This document shows, piece after piece, positions 12,451 through 23,532 of a DNA stretch of 64,000 nt. Origin of the DNA: Anarhynchus alexandrinus. Taxonomy: Eukaryota > Chordata > Aves > Charadriiformes > Charadriidae. The stretch's first letter is position 1, and every line of letters begins with the position of its first letter. The position numbers and the translations under genes are program-made. The stretch spans positions 988,043-1,052,042 of the forward strand of contig VUYV01000217.1 of assembly GCA_008711295.1 (NCBI GenBank). Reading direction: 5' to 3'. The notes below the pieces were generated by a model. That model did no database searches. It was not told the origin of the DNA and saw only the letters and a program-made list of their open reading frames with translations.

Positions 12451-14434
12451 CTTGTAATAGAAAAGAGAAGAGTGGACAAAAGTGGTTTTCATAAATCAGA
12501 TAAAATTGCTCAATAAATCCAAAACATCTTTCATTATTTCTAACAGAAAATGAGCTTAGTTATGTAAGCAACATTTTTTAAATTCGAATAGTCTTTGGAA
12601 ACTGGCAGGTGAGGAAATAAAGGGCAAGGCTACATTATTTCTGGTTATGGAATCTGTCAGCTAAAGGTTTCACAGCCCTGGACCAAATAGTGCTCTGTCT
12701 CACATCTCGTGCTATCCCATGGATGACCTTATATCCAGATACTAAATACTTCCATTGAACAAGAGCACTTTTCTGTTGGGACAGTGATATAATAACATCG
12801 CCTATGTCATTGTCTAAATGCAGCCATTTGCAAAAATATAGGCTTTTTCCCAAAAATCGTGTCTTTGCTACTCTGACTGCAGAGTGAATAATACAGTATG
12901 AAAGGAACCTGAAGGAGCCGTTAGGGTCCATTGTGTCAATCCAGCTGCTACACATGCATATTAAGTCCACATTTAAAAATGCTTGTGATGCTTTTTTCTG
13001 TTTGTTTTGCTTTGCAGTCTGTTTTTAAACATTCATACTTCTTCCTTTTTCATTGTCAGAATACCTAAAGCACTTTGAACTAGCCTTTGGACAAATTCTA
13101 ATTTAAATTTATAACCATTTTAGTTATACAAGAGGAAGAAATTTTTTTTTCTAAAATGACGTGAGATTTAGGAAAAAAATCATGAAGATTTAGTGCAAAA
13201 AATTGTATTTCCATTGATTGCTAAAAAAAGCATCTTGTCTCATCTGAGAGCTGGTTGTCAGGCTCCAGTCAGCATTGGATTTAGTCTCCTGAAAGTAGGA
13301 ATTAGAGTGGAAACCTGACTGACCATGACTGTAGCTATTATTGTTCAAACCACCACAAATTTCTCTTGATAGGAATAGTGTTTTGTTCAAATATCAGATT
13401 AATCTGCTGTAGACATATGGTTGTCATCCAAAATTTCATATTTCTAATAATTCATTTGCTAGAATACTTAGAATTCAAAGAATAAATCTTGTGAGTGTAG
13501 CATAAGTACGGCATCACAAATGAGGATGCCAAATTTAAACTGTTTAGTCTGGGAATTTATTGCTGGCACTAGAATGGTTGTTGGCAGAACACGTCCATAT
13601 AGGGGGTTTGTTCAGCTACTTCATTTCCAGTTTATGTCATTGAGCAGTGGCTTGAGGACACTTTAGTATTTCAGTGCAAGAGACAACAAAAAGAAAACCA
13701 AGAAAACCACCACCCCCTCCCTTTCTGTTTAATTGCACATTGGTACCTCAGAATTTTGGCTGAAATATTAATAAGATTTGCATTTATACATTGGGAAATT
13801 CTTAGAGTAATTGAAAAAGTTTGTCATTAACATAAACTGTCAGCATCGTGGATTTTGATACTAGTCCTAACGCTCATTTTGCAGATGCTGACGCACAGTG
13901 GTTTTATCTTAAGTTTTAATAACCCGACCAACATAAAAGATGTTGAGCAGGCAGGTAGCGTAGGGCTAGGGGCCCTGTGCTCATGAAAGAGATTTACTTT
14001 AGCAATTGCCATACTCCAAGCAGAGAAAGTGTAGGTTTAGGGTATAAATTGTGCTTTTACTAGTTAATGGAATGTATGGGAGCGAAGGTTTGAAAGAGCT
14101 TTAAAGACAAACCCTGCCCTTACCTGCAGCACACTGCAGAAAGGCGTCGGATACAACCAGACACTACTTAGACACAAGAGTCACCCTGCAGCTGGAAAGC
14201 ATGAGAGCTTCTGTTCCCAGCTGACACTCTAAGTGCACGCTCGTGACCAGCCGGTCTGAGGATGGGAAACATGGCCACATCTCCAAATGGAGAAGGCGGA
14301 TACATATCAGTATTAATTCAAGCCTGAAAAACACGTCTCTGCATTTTCTCTTTCAGATGAAGACAGGGATTACAGATAGGGAAAAAAAAATTAACAATAG
14401 CAAATAAATCTCTCATTGTACTGCACGGTGTCAG
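12451..14434. other. Unannotated sequence
   Basis: A 111-codon open frame on the - strand (12635-12970) has no recognisable domain and no splice or promoter context. The rest is AT-rich with no repeat I can name. Confidence 0.4.
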
Positions 14435-15300
14435 AGAATCACAGAGCTGTTTACCAGCAAATACACCCCGCGCAGGTCATTCAGCCCAGTCTTTTTCTCC
14501 TTCCCTCATGTATTGTGTCAGGATTGGTTTCATTAAGCTTAAACTATTGCCGAGAGATCAACATTAAATCTGGCCTTAAAATCCTGCAGTGGTGGTGTTT
14601 CTGGAAAAGCCCTTGATGGTTTGCTCCATGGCCTAACTGCAGTTGTAAAGTTTCTCCTAGTATTTAACCCTATTATCTATGTTGTAGCTAAAGTCCATTA
14701 CTTCTTGTTTTGTCCCCGTTGACTAATGAGAACAATTGGTCCCTGTCGTCTTGGTAACACCCCTTTATGCAATTATCGAGAGTTATTATATGTCCCTTTT
14801 GGCTTCTGTTCTCTAGCCTGAACATATCCCAGTCTCTTAAGCTTTCCTCCTGGGCCTTATTTTCAACACCTTCTATCATTTTTGATGTCCTTCTCTTAAG
14901 TCCTTCTAATTTGTCTGTATCTTTTGAAAAATGTGGTAGCCCAAACTAAATACGGCTCTCTGGATGAAGCTCAGCCGAGTCAAACAGAGCGGAAAAACTG
15001 CCTTCCTTGTATTACATACAAAGCTCCAATTAACACAACGTAGTGTAGCATTTGTCTTTTCTGTGACAGCATTGTCTTTTTTGCTTGTTCAATCTATTGT
15101 CCATTATCACTACTGCTCCCTTTGCTGGAGTTTTCTGATCTAACTGGTTGTATCTGTAACTTTGATCATTCTACTCTTAAGTTGTTCCATCATCTGCTTT
15201 GAGTTTCCCTATGGCCACATATGCTTCCCATCTTCATACTTATTTGTATGTGGCTTTGCCTTATCTGAATCTTTGTCCTAGTGCCACTAATACACCCTTA
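14435..15300 (-). mobile_element. Old CR1 LINE fragment, antisense, about 0.87 kb
   Basis: The left edge AGAATCACAGAGCTG and the following TCATTCAGCCCAGTC are the reverse complement of a CR1 3' end. Next come the ACTTCTTGTTTTGTCCC block (14699), the TTCTGTTCTCTAGCCTGAAC block (14806), and TTGTTCAATCTATTGTCCA with TCTAACTGGTTGTATC (15087-15160), all in CR1 order. The many substitutions indicate an early insertion. It is read as antisense because the 3' end lies on the left. Confidence 0.75.
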
Positions 15301-17089
15301 GCCATTGGAGTAATTTTGCTATATCGTCTGTAGGATAGACTTTTTGCAGCAACTGAATACTCTCATCAGCAATACCAAAGCCTCATCAGAAGCTTATCTC
15401 CATAACATTTCAACTATTACTACTGTGCGTGTGGGGATTAAAAAAATTTATATCCCTAAATACATGTTATTTCCTTGGAAAAGGAATATTTCCTTGTACG
15501 TAGTTAATCAATGATCTATGAAAACAGCAAGGAGGCTAGACTAGAATTATCCGAAACACAAATTTTCTTATTTGCATGGACTTACAGTATTTTGATGTGG
15601 TATTTCCTTCCACCTTAATTATGAAATCAAATATTCAGCAGTTTCCCACAAGCTAGAATTTCAAAACCTCATTTCAGAAACCCGGACACGTGATGTTCCA
15701 GAACTGGGATATGCATCCGTCCCCAACCCACCTGGGAGGAAGGCAGGAGGGAAAGCAGCCACTACTGAATCCCAACCCAGTGATGTTGCCTTTGCAGGAC
15801 TAGCCTGGGGCTATGCAAACTCAAGCTAATTCTAGGCTTGCCGGCGTAAAAGCCTCAAGAGACCATTTTGAATTGGAGCTGCTGCAGTATTACTCTACAG
15901 AAACCCAGATTTGGGGAGATGCAGCTCAAGTTTTCAAGGCTTCTCTTTCTTCAGCAGTAAACGTGGAAGACTTCAGAGCACCAGGACGAGCCAAGGAAAC
16001 ACTCTTCAAATCAGGTCTTTAATAGAGCAATTTTTGTCAAATTTGGGGAAAACATTCCAGTTCAGCAAACTGATATTTTCTCCCAGTACATTGTTTTGTT
16101 AGCAACTCTGTGCATGCACTAACAAAGATTCCTGAAGTCCCTTGTTTTATCCTGTCCCTTGGTTTATCTACATACGTCTGAATCTTTCCAGGCGTTTTCA
16201 TGGGATTCTTGCTCCAGAGGAGAGCTCAAAAATCCCTTTTACTCTTACTCATCTTTTATTTCTGTTAGTCTTTATTGTGCATGAAAGCATGCTCTTTGCC
16301 CTTGCTGGGCTAACGAAGATTTATAATGTTTATTCATTTCCTTTCCCCTCTTAACATGAACCGGAACAGTTTGCCTTACTCGGGTTTCCAGAGGTATGCC
16401 TACCTCACTTGCTCAAAATGCATTCCCAGGAGCAGACAAGAGCGCATTGTGCCTGCAGGCAATCCACACCAGGGCCTTGGGCAGCCTGCCCAAACATGCC
16501 TGGCAGGGTCCTAACCACCTACTTACATATTAATACCACCTAAGAATGCCCTGTGTGTTCGGGCCCACGGGATGCTGCATGTGCTAAAGAAGCGTGTTTT
16601 CTGCTGGGGCTCTCGAGGCGGGTCCAGCCCGGGGGCAATCATGGGGCACCCCTCGGAGGAAGAGTTAGTCCTTCTCTCAGAGGTGAAATGGCATGGCCGG
16701 CGTGGCCGGTCTCAGTCATTTGAAAGTGAGGAGGTAGGCTACCCAAAATATGAGATTTTGCAATATAATATAATAATAAGTGTATATAAAAGGAAGGGGA
16801 TCCTTTTACTTATAGACATTGATACTTATAACTTGATGTGTATTTCTAACGGGAGGGCATTACCAGGGGGAGAGAGAAATCTCTTCCTTTTCCCTTTTCT
16901 TTTTGAAAGCAGAAACCAAAGTCTCTCTTGCTGCATCCTCACTCTGGAAGTACGAGGCAGCACTAAGGTTTTTGCAATAAAATGTTGATAATTCCATATG
17001 GTAGAAAGTCAATGTAAACAATGACTTTGAACAGGCCACATGCTGAGATAGTGACACTAGGTTAGTGTAGCTATCCCCTCGAGCACAGC
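15301..17089. other. Unannotated sequence with a GC-richer patch
   Basis: About 16390-16740 is richer in G+C and CpG than its flanks, and an open frame (16572-16988, +) spans part of it without a recognisable domain. A short open frame at 15813-16022 (+) is likewise unrecognised. No repeat family was identified. Confidence 0.35.
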
Positions 17090-17700
17090 TGTAGCTTATA
17101 CCGGCAATAAAGGCTTTCTGATGGCGAGTTATTCACCAATTCAAAAAGCAAAAGAATTTTTATCAATAACAGTGCTTTTAGATTAATATAGTTGCTTAAA
17201 CATTAAAGCTTCTGCAGCATAGCATTTAACAGCATAGTTAAAATTGAAACCATGCATAAACACCCCACCTCAGATTGACATTATTTTACGAGCCATTCCT
17301 AATACGGATCTGGCCATTATCTTACCACTGCCTACGCCAATGACGTTGCCCGTATGAATAAAATATTTGCTTGTACAGTTGGTCCCTATTTCAGATCCGA
17401 ATCTCCCAAATGAGAATGGGAGCGAAACCCAACGTACTGAGTCATAGTAAGGTTCTTTTCGAGGCCGAGGAAAATGTAACTCCCAGAATAAATTACCGTA
17501 CACAACATTTTCTTTTTGGGCCAGTTACCACTTTGTAAGAATCATTCAAGTGCTCTTATCTCCCGTTCTAAAAGGCTTGCTTTGACATGTTCAAACGTTA
17601 GCTGCTTGTTACAGGAAGACTTACTTTCCAGGAATACAAAGATTCAGTCTTTCATCAAACCGTTCGTAGCGGTACATTTACTCTCCCTGAAAAAATTGTT
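17090..17700. promoter_or_regulatory. Candidate conserved element with retained CpGs
   Basis: Within an AT-rich setting this stretch keeps many isolated CpGs, for example TACGAGCC, ATACGGATC, CCTACGCC, ATGACG, TTCGAGGCCGAGG and CCGTTCGTAGCGG. CpGs decay quickly in methylated neutral DNA, so their survival suggests constraint or protection. A 77-codon - strand frame (17270-17503) overlaps but matches no family I know. Regulatory DNA is the likeliest reading; a short conserved exon is a weaker alternative. Confidence 0.28.
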
Positions 17701-20700
17701 TCTGTTGATATAGTTCAACTACACTGAAGAAGAAGAAAAAGTTCAGTTCTGAGCAGATGGTTGGGATGACTGACTGCAAGCCAGGGCTAAAAAAATAACT
17801 AAATATTGCTCGTATTAAGAGCAGCATAATTTCTCTGTATATCTCGGTTCCAATTTCTTAGCCATTTTCTTCCTCCTCAAGAAAAACAGGAGTTAGGAAC
17901 TATTTCAACATGTTTTCTTTTTTTTTTTTTTAACCATGTTTTTACAATCTTCTATATATTATAGGATTTCTCAGCAGCAGGGGAACCCCAAAAAGTTTCA
18001 TTCCTTAATGTGGAAAATAGTTCTCCAGAAGCAGGACCAAGATACAAATCTCCCTCATTTTATGAGTGTACAAATAAGAGGCTCTCAAGACATAAATGAG
18101 TCTCTTCATTCTCTAACATTTCCTCTGACTGATTTTAGATAGCTAAAGCTATAAGTCTTCAGCGGTGTCACTTTTTGGAAGTTTTGTTCTTAATGTATTA
18201 GGACTGATGAATAAGGCATGGGACATTCCACAATATCCCAGCTGGGGGATTATGCAGCTGGACAAAATTATCCCTATTAGTTGTTTTTTTTTTAATGATG
18301 ATATATCTTTTGATAAACCTTCTCGTTATAGCTGAATAGTAGAGGCATTATAGGACATAAATAGAGACATAATAGGACAAAATAATTCCATGAAAATAAT
18401 GATGTTTTAATTTTGAACAAATGTGCCTTTAGCTAGAATGTTTGTGAGATGTCTTGTGATTACTGCAAAATGGGAATAGAAAGTGATTTTTGAATTCTGA
18501 AATATGATGATTTACAATAGAAAACCTGACTCTGAGTTACTTCCACTCAGAGAAACACAACGTGTGATGTGTTCTGCTCCGACTAACCAACATAACAATA
18601 TTGAATGCCAAATTTTGAATATCAAGCACTTGCAGTGAAGTACTCATAAATGATACACCTTCATTCAGGGAATAATTCTGAATAATAAATCTAAGAAAGT
18701 CATAAACTGCTCTTGTACAATTCACAAATAGAAAAAGGAGGTGAAGTTTGTCTAACAAATTATTCGGAGTGAATTATGCATCCGGCAGCTACCCTGAGTC
18801 CCTGATCTGTATTTTCTAAAATTTGTATGGGATGTCTCCTCTAAAGATTTTGCAATATAATTACCTAGATCAGTCACTCCCCAGCCGGATCCTCTACGGC
18901 AGCATCAGTGTGCTCACATATTCCTGGATGAGACTGCTTATACTGTTTCCTTATGCCACTTCCACGTTACCTTTCTAAGCAGATTTGTCACCTGTTCTGG
19001 GAGAAACTGTGGCCTCCATTTCCTTCAGTGACCTAAAATAATTAAAAGCTAAATCTCCTGTCTTCAAGTACTTTTGCATATGCTTAAATTTATGCATATG
19101 AGTAGTTTCATTGATTTCAGTGGGTCTATTCATAGAAGTGCATTTAAGCAAACTTATTTGCAGGTTTGGGCTCCGAAGAGATTTGTGTTGTAGTGTTACA
19201 TGCTTCCTACTTTATCAGCAAATATATCATTATCGCTGTCCGAAACGTGCACTGCTAACCAGAGGAGCTATGAATTATCTATAATAAAAACCTATAATGC
19301 TTGCATTTATATCGTTATTTTGAGTTAGATGTTTGTGATTTACATGGAAGTAAATGAAATCAGAAAAATACCCTGTGCGTTCGGAATCTTCTGTTGTTTT
19401 GAAAGGTACTTTGGGTCGGATCTCCAAAGAAAACTTGGCACTTAATTGCAGTTTCCAGGGGTGCTCGGTAGTAAACGTGGCTCTGAGCATTAAGAAAAAT
19501 TGCTTGTTTTTTCCAGCCATTTGTGGAAGTAAGACTGACACTAGGAGAAGTATAAATGTAGGTGGCTGTAATGCATTCCGCTGCTTGTAACCTATACAGA
19601 CAGCACTGGAGTGCAGCAGTCAGCTGAAGGAGCCGCTTTGGAAGGGGGAGAGGGAAGGAATATCTAAATGGGTTAGCTGTTAAGAACAAGAAGCTTTTGA
19701 TTTAAGAAATACTAAAAGTGAGTTCCTGGATTTTATTCCTGACATACACCCAATTAATATATTTTCCGAAACTGAGACACTGTATTTGCAGGATTTATTT
19801 AATATTAATGGCGGCATTAAAGGGATAATCTAGTACCTGTAAGATGCTTTTTTTTTTTTTTCCCAGGTTTTGTTTCAAAAATAGAGAAGCTGCTTCTGAC
19901 CCAATTGATCAAAAAAGTCCTTCTTCGGAAAACAGTGCAAAATGTTTTCTTTTCAAGGCAAATGAGTTTGAGGACTGGTGATAGAGGAGAAAGGCAATAT
20001 ATGGTAGTGAACATGCCAGGATTTGTGTTGGAAATAAATCTCCAGCATAACATGCGTTTTCATATTGCTTATACAGAGATTCAGAACCTGTATTTCTTCA
20101 TTCGGATGTACGCAACTAGTTAAAAATATCTGTTACAAGTCTCTTCTTCCTGCTACTTTTCCAAATTTCTTGGAAACGATATTCTTCAAAGTTATCTTAT
20201 GATTACTCTTTAGAAATTTCCACTCATAGGAAACCTCACACAAAAATAAGCTTATAAATGAAATTTCACTTATTAAAGAAAAAATATATCAGAATAAATT
20301 ATATATTTTTATGACTGATTTTTGGAAATATATCTAAGTACCTTACCCCAGATCTACTCAAAAAGTTTATTTTTCTTCCATCTACAGAGTTCATCTGCTA
20401 TCTTACTATAATAATCACATGACAAATGACAAGAAAGAATTAGACTTATTGTAAAGATAAAAAGTTATCACTTATAATTCTGTTAAAGTATTTAACTTGG
20501 TGAGATCTTTCAGTGAAGTAAAAAAAAATCAAAAACAAACAAAAAAACCCCACTTCAATATTTTCTGACTGTACACACATATATGTTTCATAAACGGGTG
20601 GATTTCCTTTCATACATTTAAACTCTGATTTAAAAAAAAAAAAAAATATTGACACATTATCTCCTGGTTCCTTAGATGAAGTACTGAACAAAGAGTACTA

Positions 20701-20804
20701 AGACCCCCCCCAACAGGTTGACCTTTCCTCTGTGATCTAGCCTCACGTTCTTCTCTTTTCTTCCTTCTAATAACTGCATGAACACCATTTACCAGATACA
20801 AGAG
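17701..20804. other. Unannotated AT-rich sequence 5' of the decayed convertase
   Basis: I searched by eye for prodomain-like exons (a dibasic cleavage site, or a HGF-type motif) of the pseudogene that follows and found none I can support. Short T-runs occur near 17919 and 19849. No other gene or repeat is recognised. Confidence 0.35.
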
Positions 20805-21141
20805 GAGTACCTTACATAAGGACACATAACACAGGACTTGGTTTAATATTCATGAGTTTGTCAACGTTATTAAAGAAATTCAAGTAGCTAATGAACACTG
20901 GATTGCATTCCTCCACCATATATCTTTTATCTGGCTGTTAAGCATTACTAATGCAGTTTTAACTTCTTCTTTGGAATTCAACTCCTTGGCAGACATGTAA
21001 TACATGCTCTAGATTCTCCAGTGTGCGTATCTACATTAACAGCCACAACTATTTATAGTTGCTACCAGGGTCCTAAAGACATGAAAGTTCCCAGACCCAG
21101 CAGGTTAGCTTTGAACTTGCTGAAAGAAAGAACCAAAAAAG
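20805..21141 (+). pseudogene. Decayed exon(s) of a proprotein convertase, catalytic-domain 5' half
   Basis: Blocks appear in the order expected for a PCSK/furin catalytic domain between the LDDGIE and VTKG motifs. GGACACAT and GGACTTG near 20820-20840 resemble the codons of ERTHPDL. TTTGTCAACG at 20857 resembles FDVN. AATGAACAC at 20890 resembles NEN(K)H. GGAATTCAACTCCTTGG at 20973 reads like GIRMLDG, and AGACATG at 20991 like TDM. TATTTATAGT at 21050 fits IYS. CAGGGTCCT at 21066 fits WGP. The last 45 codable bases read PSRLALNLLKERTK (21096-21137), close to the family's GP-x-RLA-x-x-A-x-x-x-GVTK. Frames shift between blocks, and the catalytic HGTRC segment appears deleted. Total length is about 337 bases against roughly 390 expected. 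The last block is the most convincing; the others are weaker one by one. Confidence 0.5.
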
Positions 21142-21635
21142 TTTGAAAGTTCTCCCCTCAAGTCAAAATCCAGAGGTTCATTTCCCACCTCAGATTTTTT
21201 TTTCAAAACTCATGAGGAAAGTCCAGATTTAGGTTTCAAAAACCACGAAGAAAAAAGGATCCCCTTATTGTCACTGTTTTTTTCTGGACGTATCTTGACA
21301 TTTTCCAATTTTATCTCCATCCAAAACAAGAGAACAGTTTAGGAATAAAAAATACAATTACTACATGAAAGGAAACGACATTCAAATGTTGTTAATTAAA
21401 TGAGGGAGTGGATGTCAATGTTAATGTGTAGGTACATAAAAAGAACCTTATTTTGCAGATGTATGACAGGGCTCCCTGAAGAACACAAGTTTTTCTATAT
21501 TAATTCCATGGTAGTTGAAAGCTACATAATCAAAAACACCTTCTAAGTTTGGCAGAAATATAACACTGGCTGTTTAAAATAAAAGGTCTGTATGGAAAGT
21601 TCAGTTTTGTTTTGTTATTTTTTTTATTCCCCTAG

Positions 21636-21880
21636 GGTCATTGTGGTGGAGGAAATATTTTTATCTGGGCCTCAGGAAATGGTGGTCTGGCTAGCGACTG
21701 CAGTGGTACGGATGATTACATGAACAGTATTTACTGGGGGCAAAGCATGCCATCACTTACCTCTGCCCCAAAACTCCTGGACTACAAGAACTAATCAATG
21801 TCTATGTCCACCTGGAAACATCCAGTGAGCAAGGACTGTGGAGGCTACTACCCTGAAACGGCCCTTCAACCTGAAGCGAG
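21636..21880 (+). pseudogene. Decayed proprotein convertase exon carrying the oxyanion-hole motif
   Basis: A strong acceptor (T-rich tract ending CCCCTAG at 21635) is followed directly by a frame reading G-x-x-G-x-G, then NIFIWASGNGGL, then DDYMNSIY. In furin-family convertases an exon with G-x-x-G-x-G-S-I-F-V-W-A-S-G-N-G-G and DGYTNSIYT contains the oxyanion-hole Asn. That Asn is kept here, whereas PC2 has Asp. Spacing between WASGNGG and NSIY matches the family with no indel. Downstream the frame breaks, with TAA at 21792-21794; after a one-base shift, a CTGGAAACATCCAGTGAG segment resembles the LATTYSSG codons. A canonical donor, GAG|GTGAGT, follows at 21880. FIWASGNGGL looks nearest to PCSK4/furin-group sequences as I remember them. 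Orthology is not established. Confidence 0.72.
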
Positions 21881-22035
21881 GTGAGTCAGAAATGTGCGGT
21901 TAAGATACTGGTGTTGAAAACCAGAACCATACCGCGTTTTCAAACGGAAATTGGAGTACCTCAATTTCTTATATAAATGGGCTGAAATGACAAGGGACAT
22001 AGAGAGTTTTCTTATGGAGTCTTCATGCCTTGCAG

Positions 22036-22160
22036 GTGAATACTTATGGCAGAGGCAACACGGCAACCTCAAATTAGCACAAATCCGGCAGATTTTCTGA
22101 GGGTAGTTTTGCCAGTTTTCACTCCTCTCTTCAGGACTCTGCAAGTGTTTCTCACATGCC
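22036..22160 (+). pseudogene. Decayed convertase exon with active-serine region
   Basis: After TGCCTTGCAG (acceptor ending at 22035) the sequence starts GTGAATACTTATGGCAGAGG, close to codons for V-T-T-D-L-R-Q-R with a few bases lost. It continues CAACACGGCAACCTCA, which reads NTATS and aligns with the NHTGTS motif holding the catalytic Ser. The Ser codon TCA is at 22069-22071, and a TAG stop follows two codons on (22075-22077). Downstream GCAC...GGCAG and TTCAGGACTCTGCAA resemble the codons of SAPMAAG and LTWRDLQH. The roughly 9-base loss removes the Cys-containing CTD/CTE residues. It sits 155 bases after the preceding decayed exon, on the same strand and in family order. Confidence 0.52.
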
Positions 22161-22305
22161 ACTTCTCATATAAGAAAGTCCATCTCCCGTTCCAGACCTG
22201 AAAATTGGTGCACGTAAATCTGCAGATCTATCTGGGTTCTTTCACTGTAATTCTGCCTATTTCAGCCACCTTACAAACTGGTTGCCTTTTCCTTGGCTTC
22301 TCCAG

Positions 22306-22372
22306 AAAATAAGGAATGAAAATGGTGACATCAGCTGTTGGGCTTAGAGTGCAGACAGTTTCTTGATTCCCA
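22306..22372 (+). pseudogene. Possible convertase exon resembling the VSHxYGFGLxDA segment
   Basis: A pyrimidine tract ending TTCTCCAG (22305) precedes a segment containing GTGACATCAG...GGGCTT...GTGCAGACAG. With small gaps this parallels the codons of V-S-H-Q-Y-G-F-G-L-V-D-A-D, which ends the convertase catalytic domain. It lies in the right order and strand after the active-serine block. The match is short and needs gaps, so chance is a real alternative. Confidence 0.3.
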
Positions 22373-23120
22373 AAGGATATTCCACATGTAAAGTTCATTT
22401 AGGTGATCACTTACAAGTTTAATCAACTTTCTATGTGTCCTTGATGACCATCCAGATACACTCAGGCAAGTATCTTCCTATGTTTTCCCTTTCTCTTCAA
22501 TACTGGTAGAGTTCATTTGTGAAACTAACTCTTTAGGCTATTATATTCTAGCTTTTCTTCTCTTTATGTATTTATTTTTGCAATACTTCCCATCAAGTTA
22601 CAGCTCAAAGTTTCGTACAGCTTAATTTTTTTATTATGCATTTTTCTCCAAGAAACCTCTGGCTTCCAAGCTTAGTCAACATTTCACTTTGTTTTATAAA
22701 ATATGAAAAAATGCACTGTTTCCTTTTTTGTTGTTGGTGGCTGTCCTCTGCTTCTAGATGTAGCATTGTCTTTATTTTCTACTGACTTTGCTAAGTGTCA
22801 CCACTCATCTCTTAGCTAAGTAATGCATATTTGGAAATATTAAAAGAATCTCAGAGGAAAACCTTACTGTAGGTCAGCAATAAAAGGTTTTTTTTGGTGG
22901 GGGGCATGGAGGAAGGGGGGAAATACAATTATAAGATTACAGCTGATACCAGGCATAATTTTTACAACTGGCTGATACATTGAATTATTAATTCCATACA
23001 AAACCACTTAAAAAACAACATAGTGCATTAAGAACAGATGACAAAATAGAGTATATTCTGGTTTACCTCTTGATTTGCCAAACCATGGCATTCCCACTAA
23101 AAATGAACTAGTGTTTAGCA

Positions 23121-23235
23121 ACTTGCCTGGTTTTCAACATGTGATGTCTAGCTGGTGCTATGGGGAGCTGAACTTTCACCGTAGTCGTGATGGATTAGCA
23201 GCAACTTTGGTAGCACCAGTGGTAGACCAGCAAGA
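23121..23235 (+). pseudogene. Possible decayed P-domain exon of the same convertase
   Basis: An open + strand frame (23075-23323) includes FHRSRDGLAATLVAP at 23174-23218. This parallels the P-domain consensus SHxRRGDLxxTLxSPxGT, with CGTGATGGATTA in place of an RGDL codon string. Upstream, AACTTGCCTGG and CAACATGTG resemble the LPG and EHV codons that precede that motif, with about five extra codons between. The P domain (Homo B) stabilises the catalytic domain in this family. Position and strand fit. Similarity is limited and no clear acceptor was found. Confidence 0.3.
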
Positions 23236-23532
23236 GTCTGAGAATCAGACTTTTTTTTACACTCACTTTGCCTCAGACCTCATTTTCCTCCCTTCAAATA
23301 TTTCAGACAAAACTACTCAGTAGTATCCAACAATGAGTCCAGGGAGATAATCTTGTTTTGTACACACTGAAAAAATTCTGGCAGCCTTTCCTTTGAAGTG
23401 CTCCAAGTCTTCTGCGCCTGAGAGCAAAGGCTTGAAATTTTAAAAGGATGCATAGCATTGATATAAATCCAAACCCATTCTAACTTGGACAAGTGAGGAA
23501 CTTTTGGGAAAACATTTTCAACAGAGGTTTCA

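Noticed and set aside
12635..12970. 111-codon - strand frame
   Set aside because: No family resemblance, no flanking splice signals that I trust, and no neighbouring exon-like blocks.
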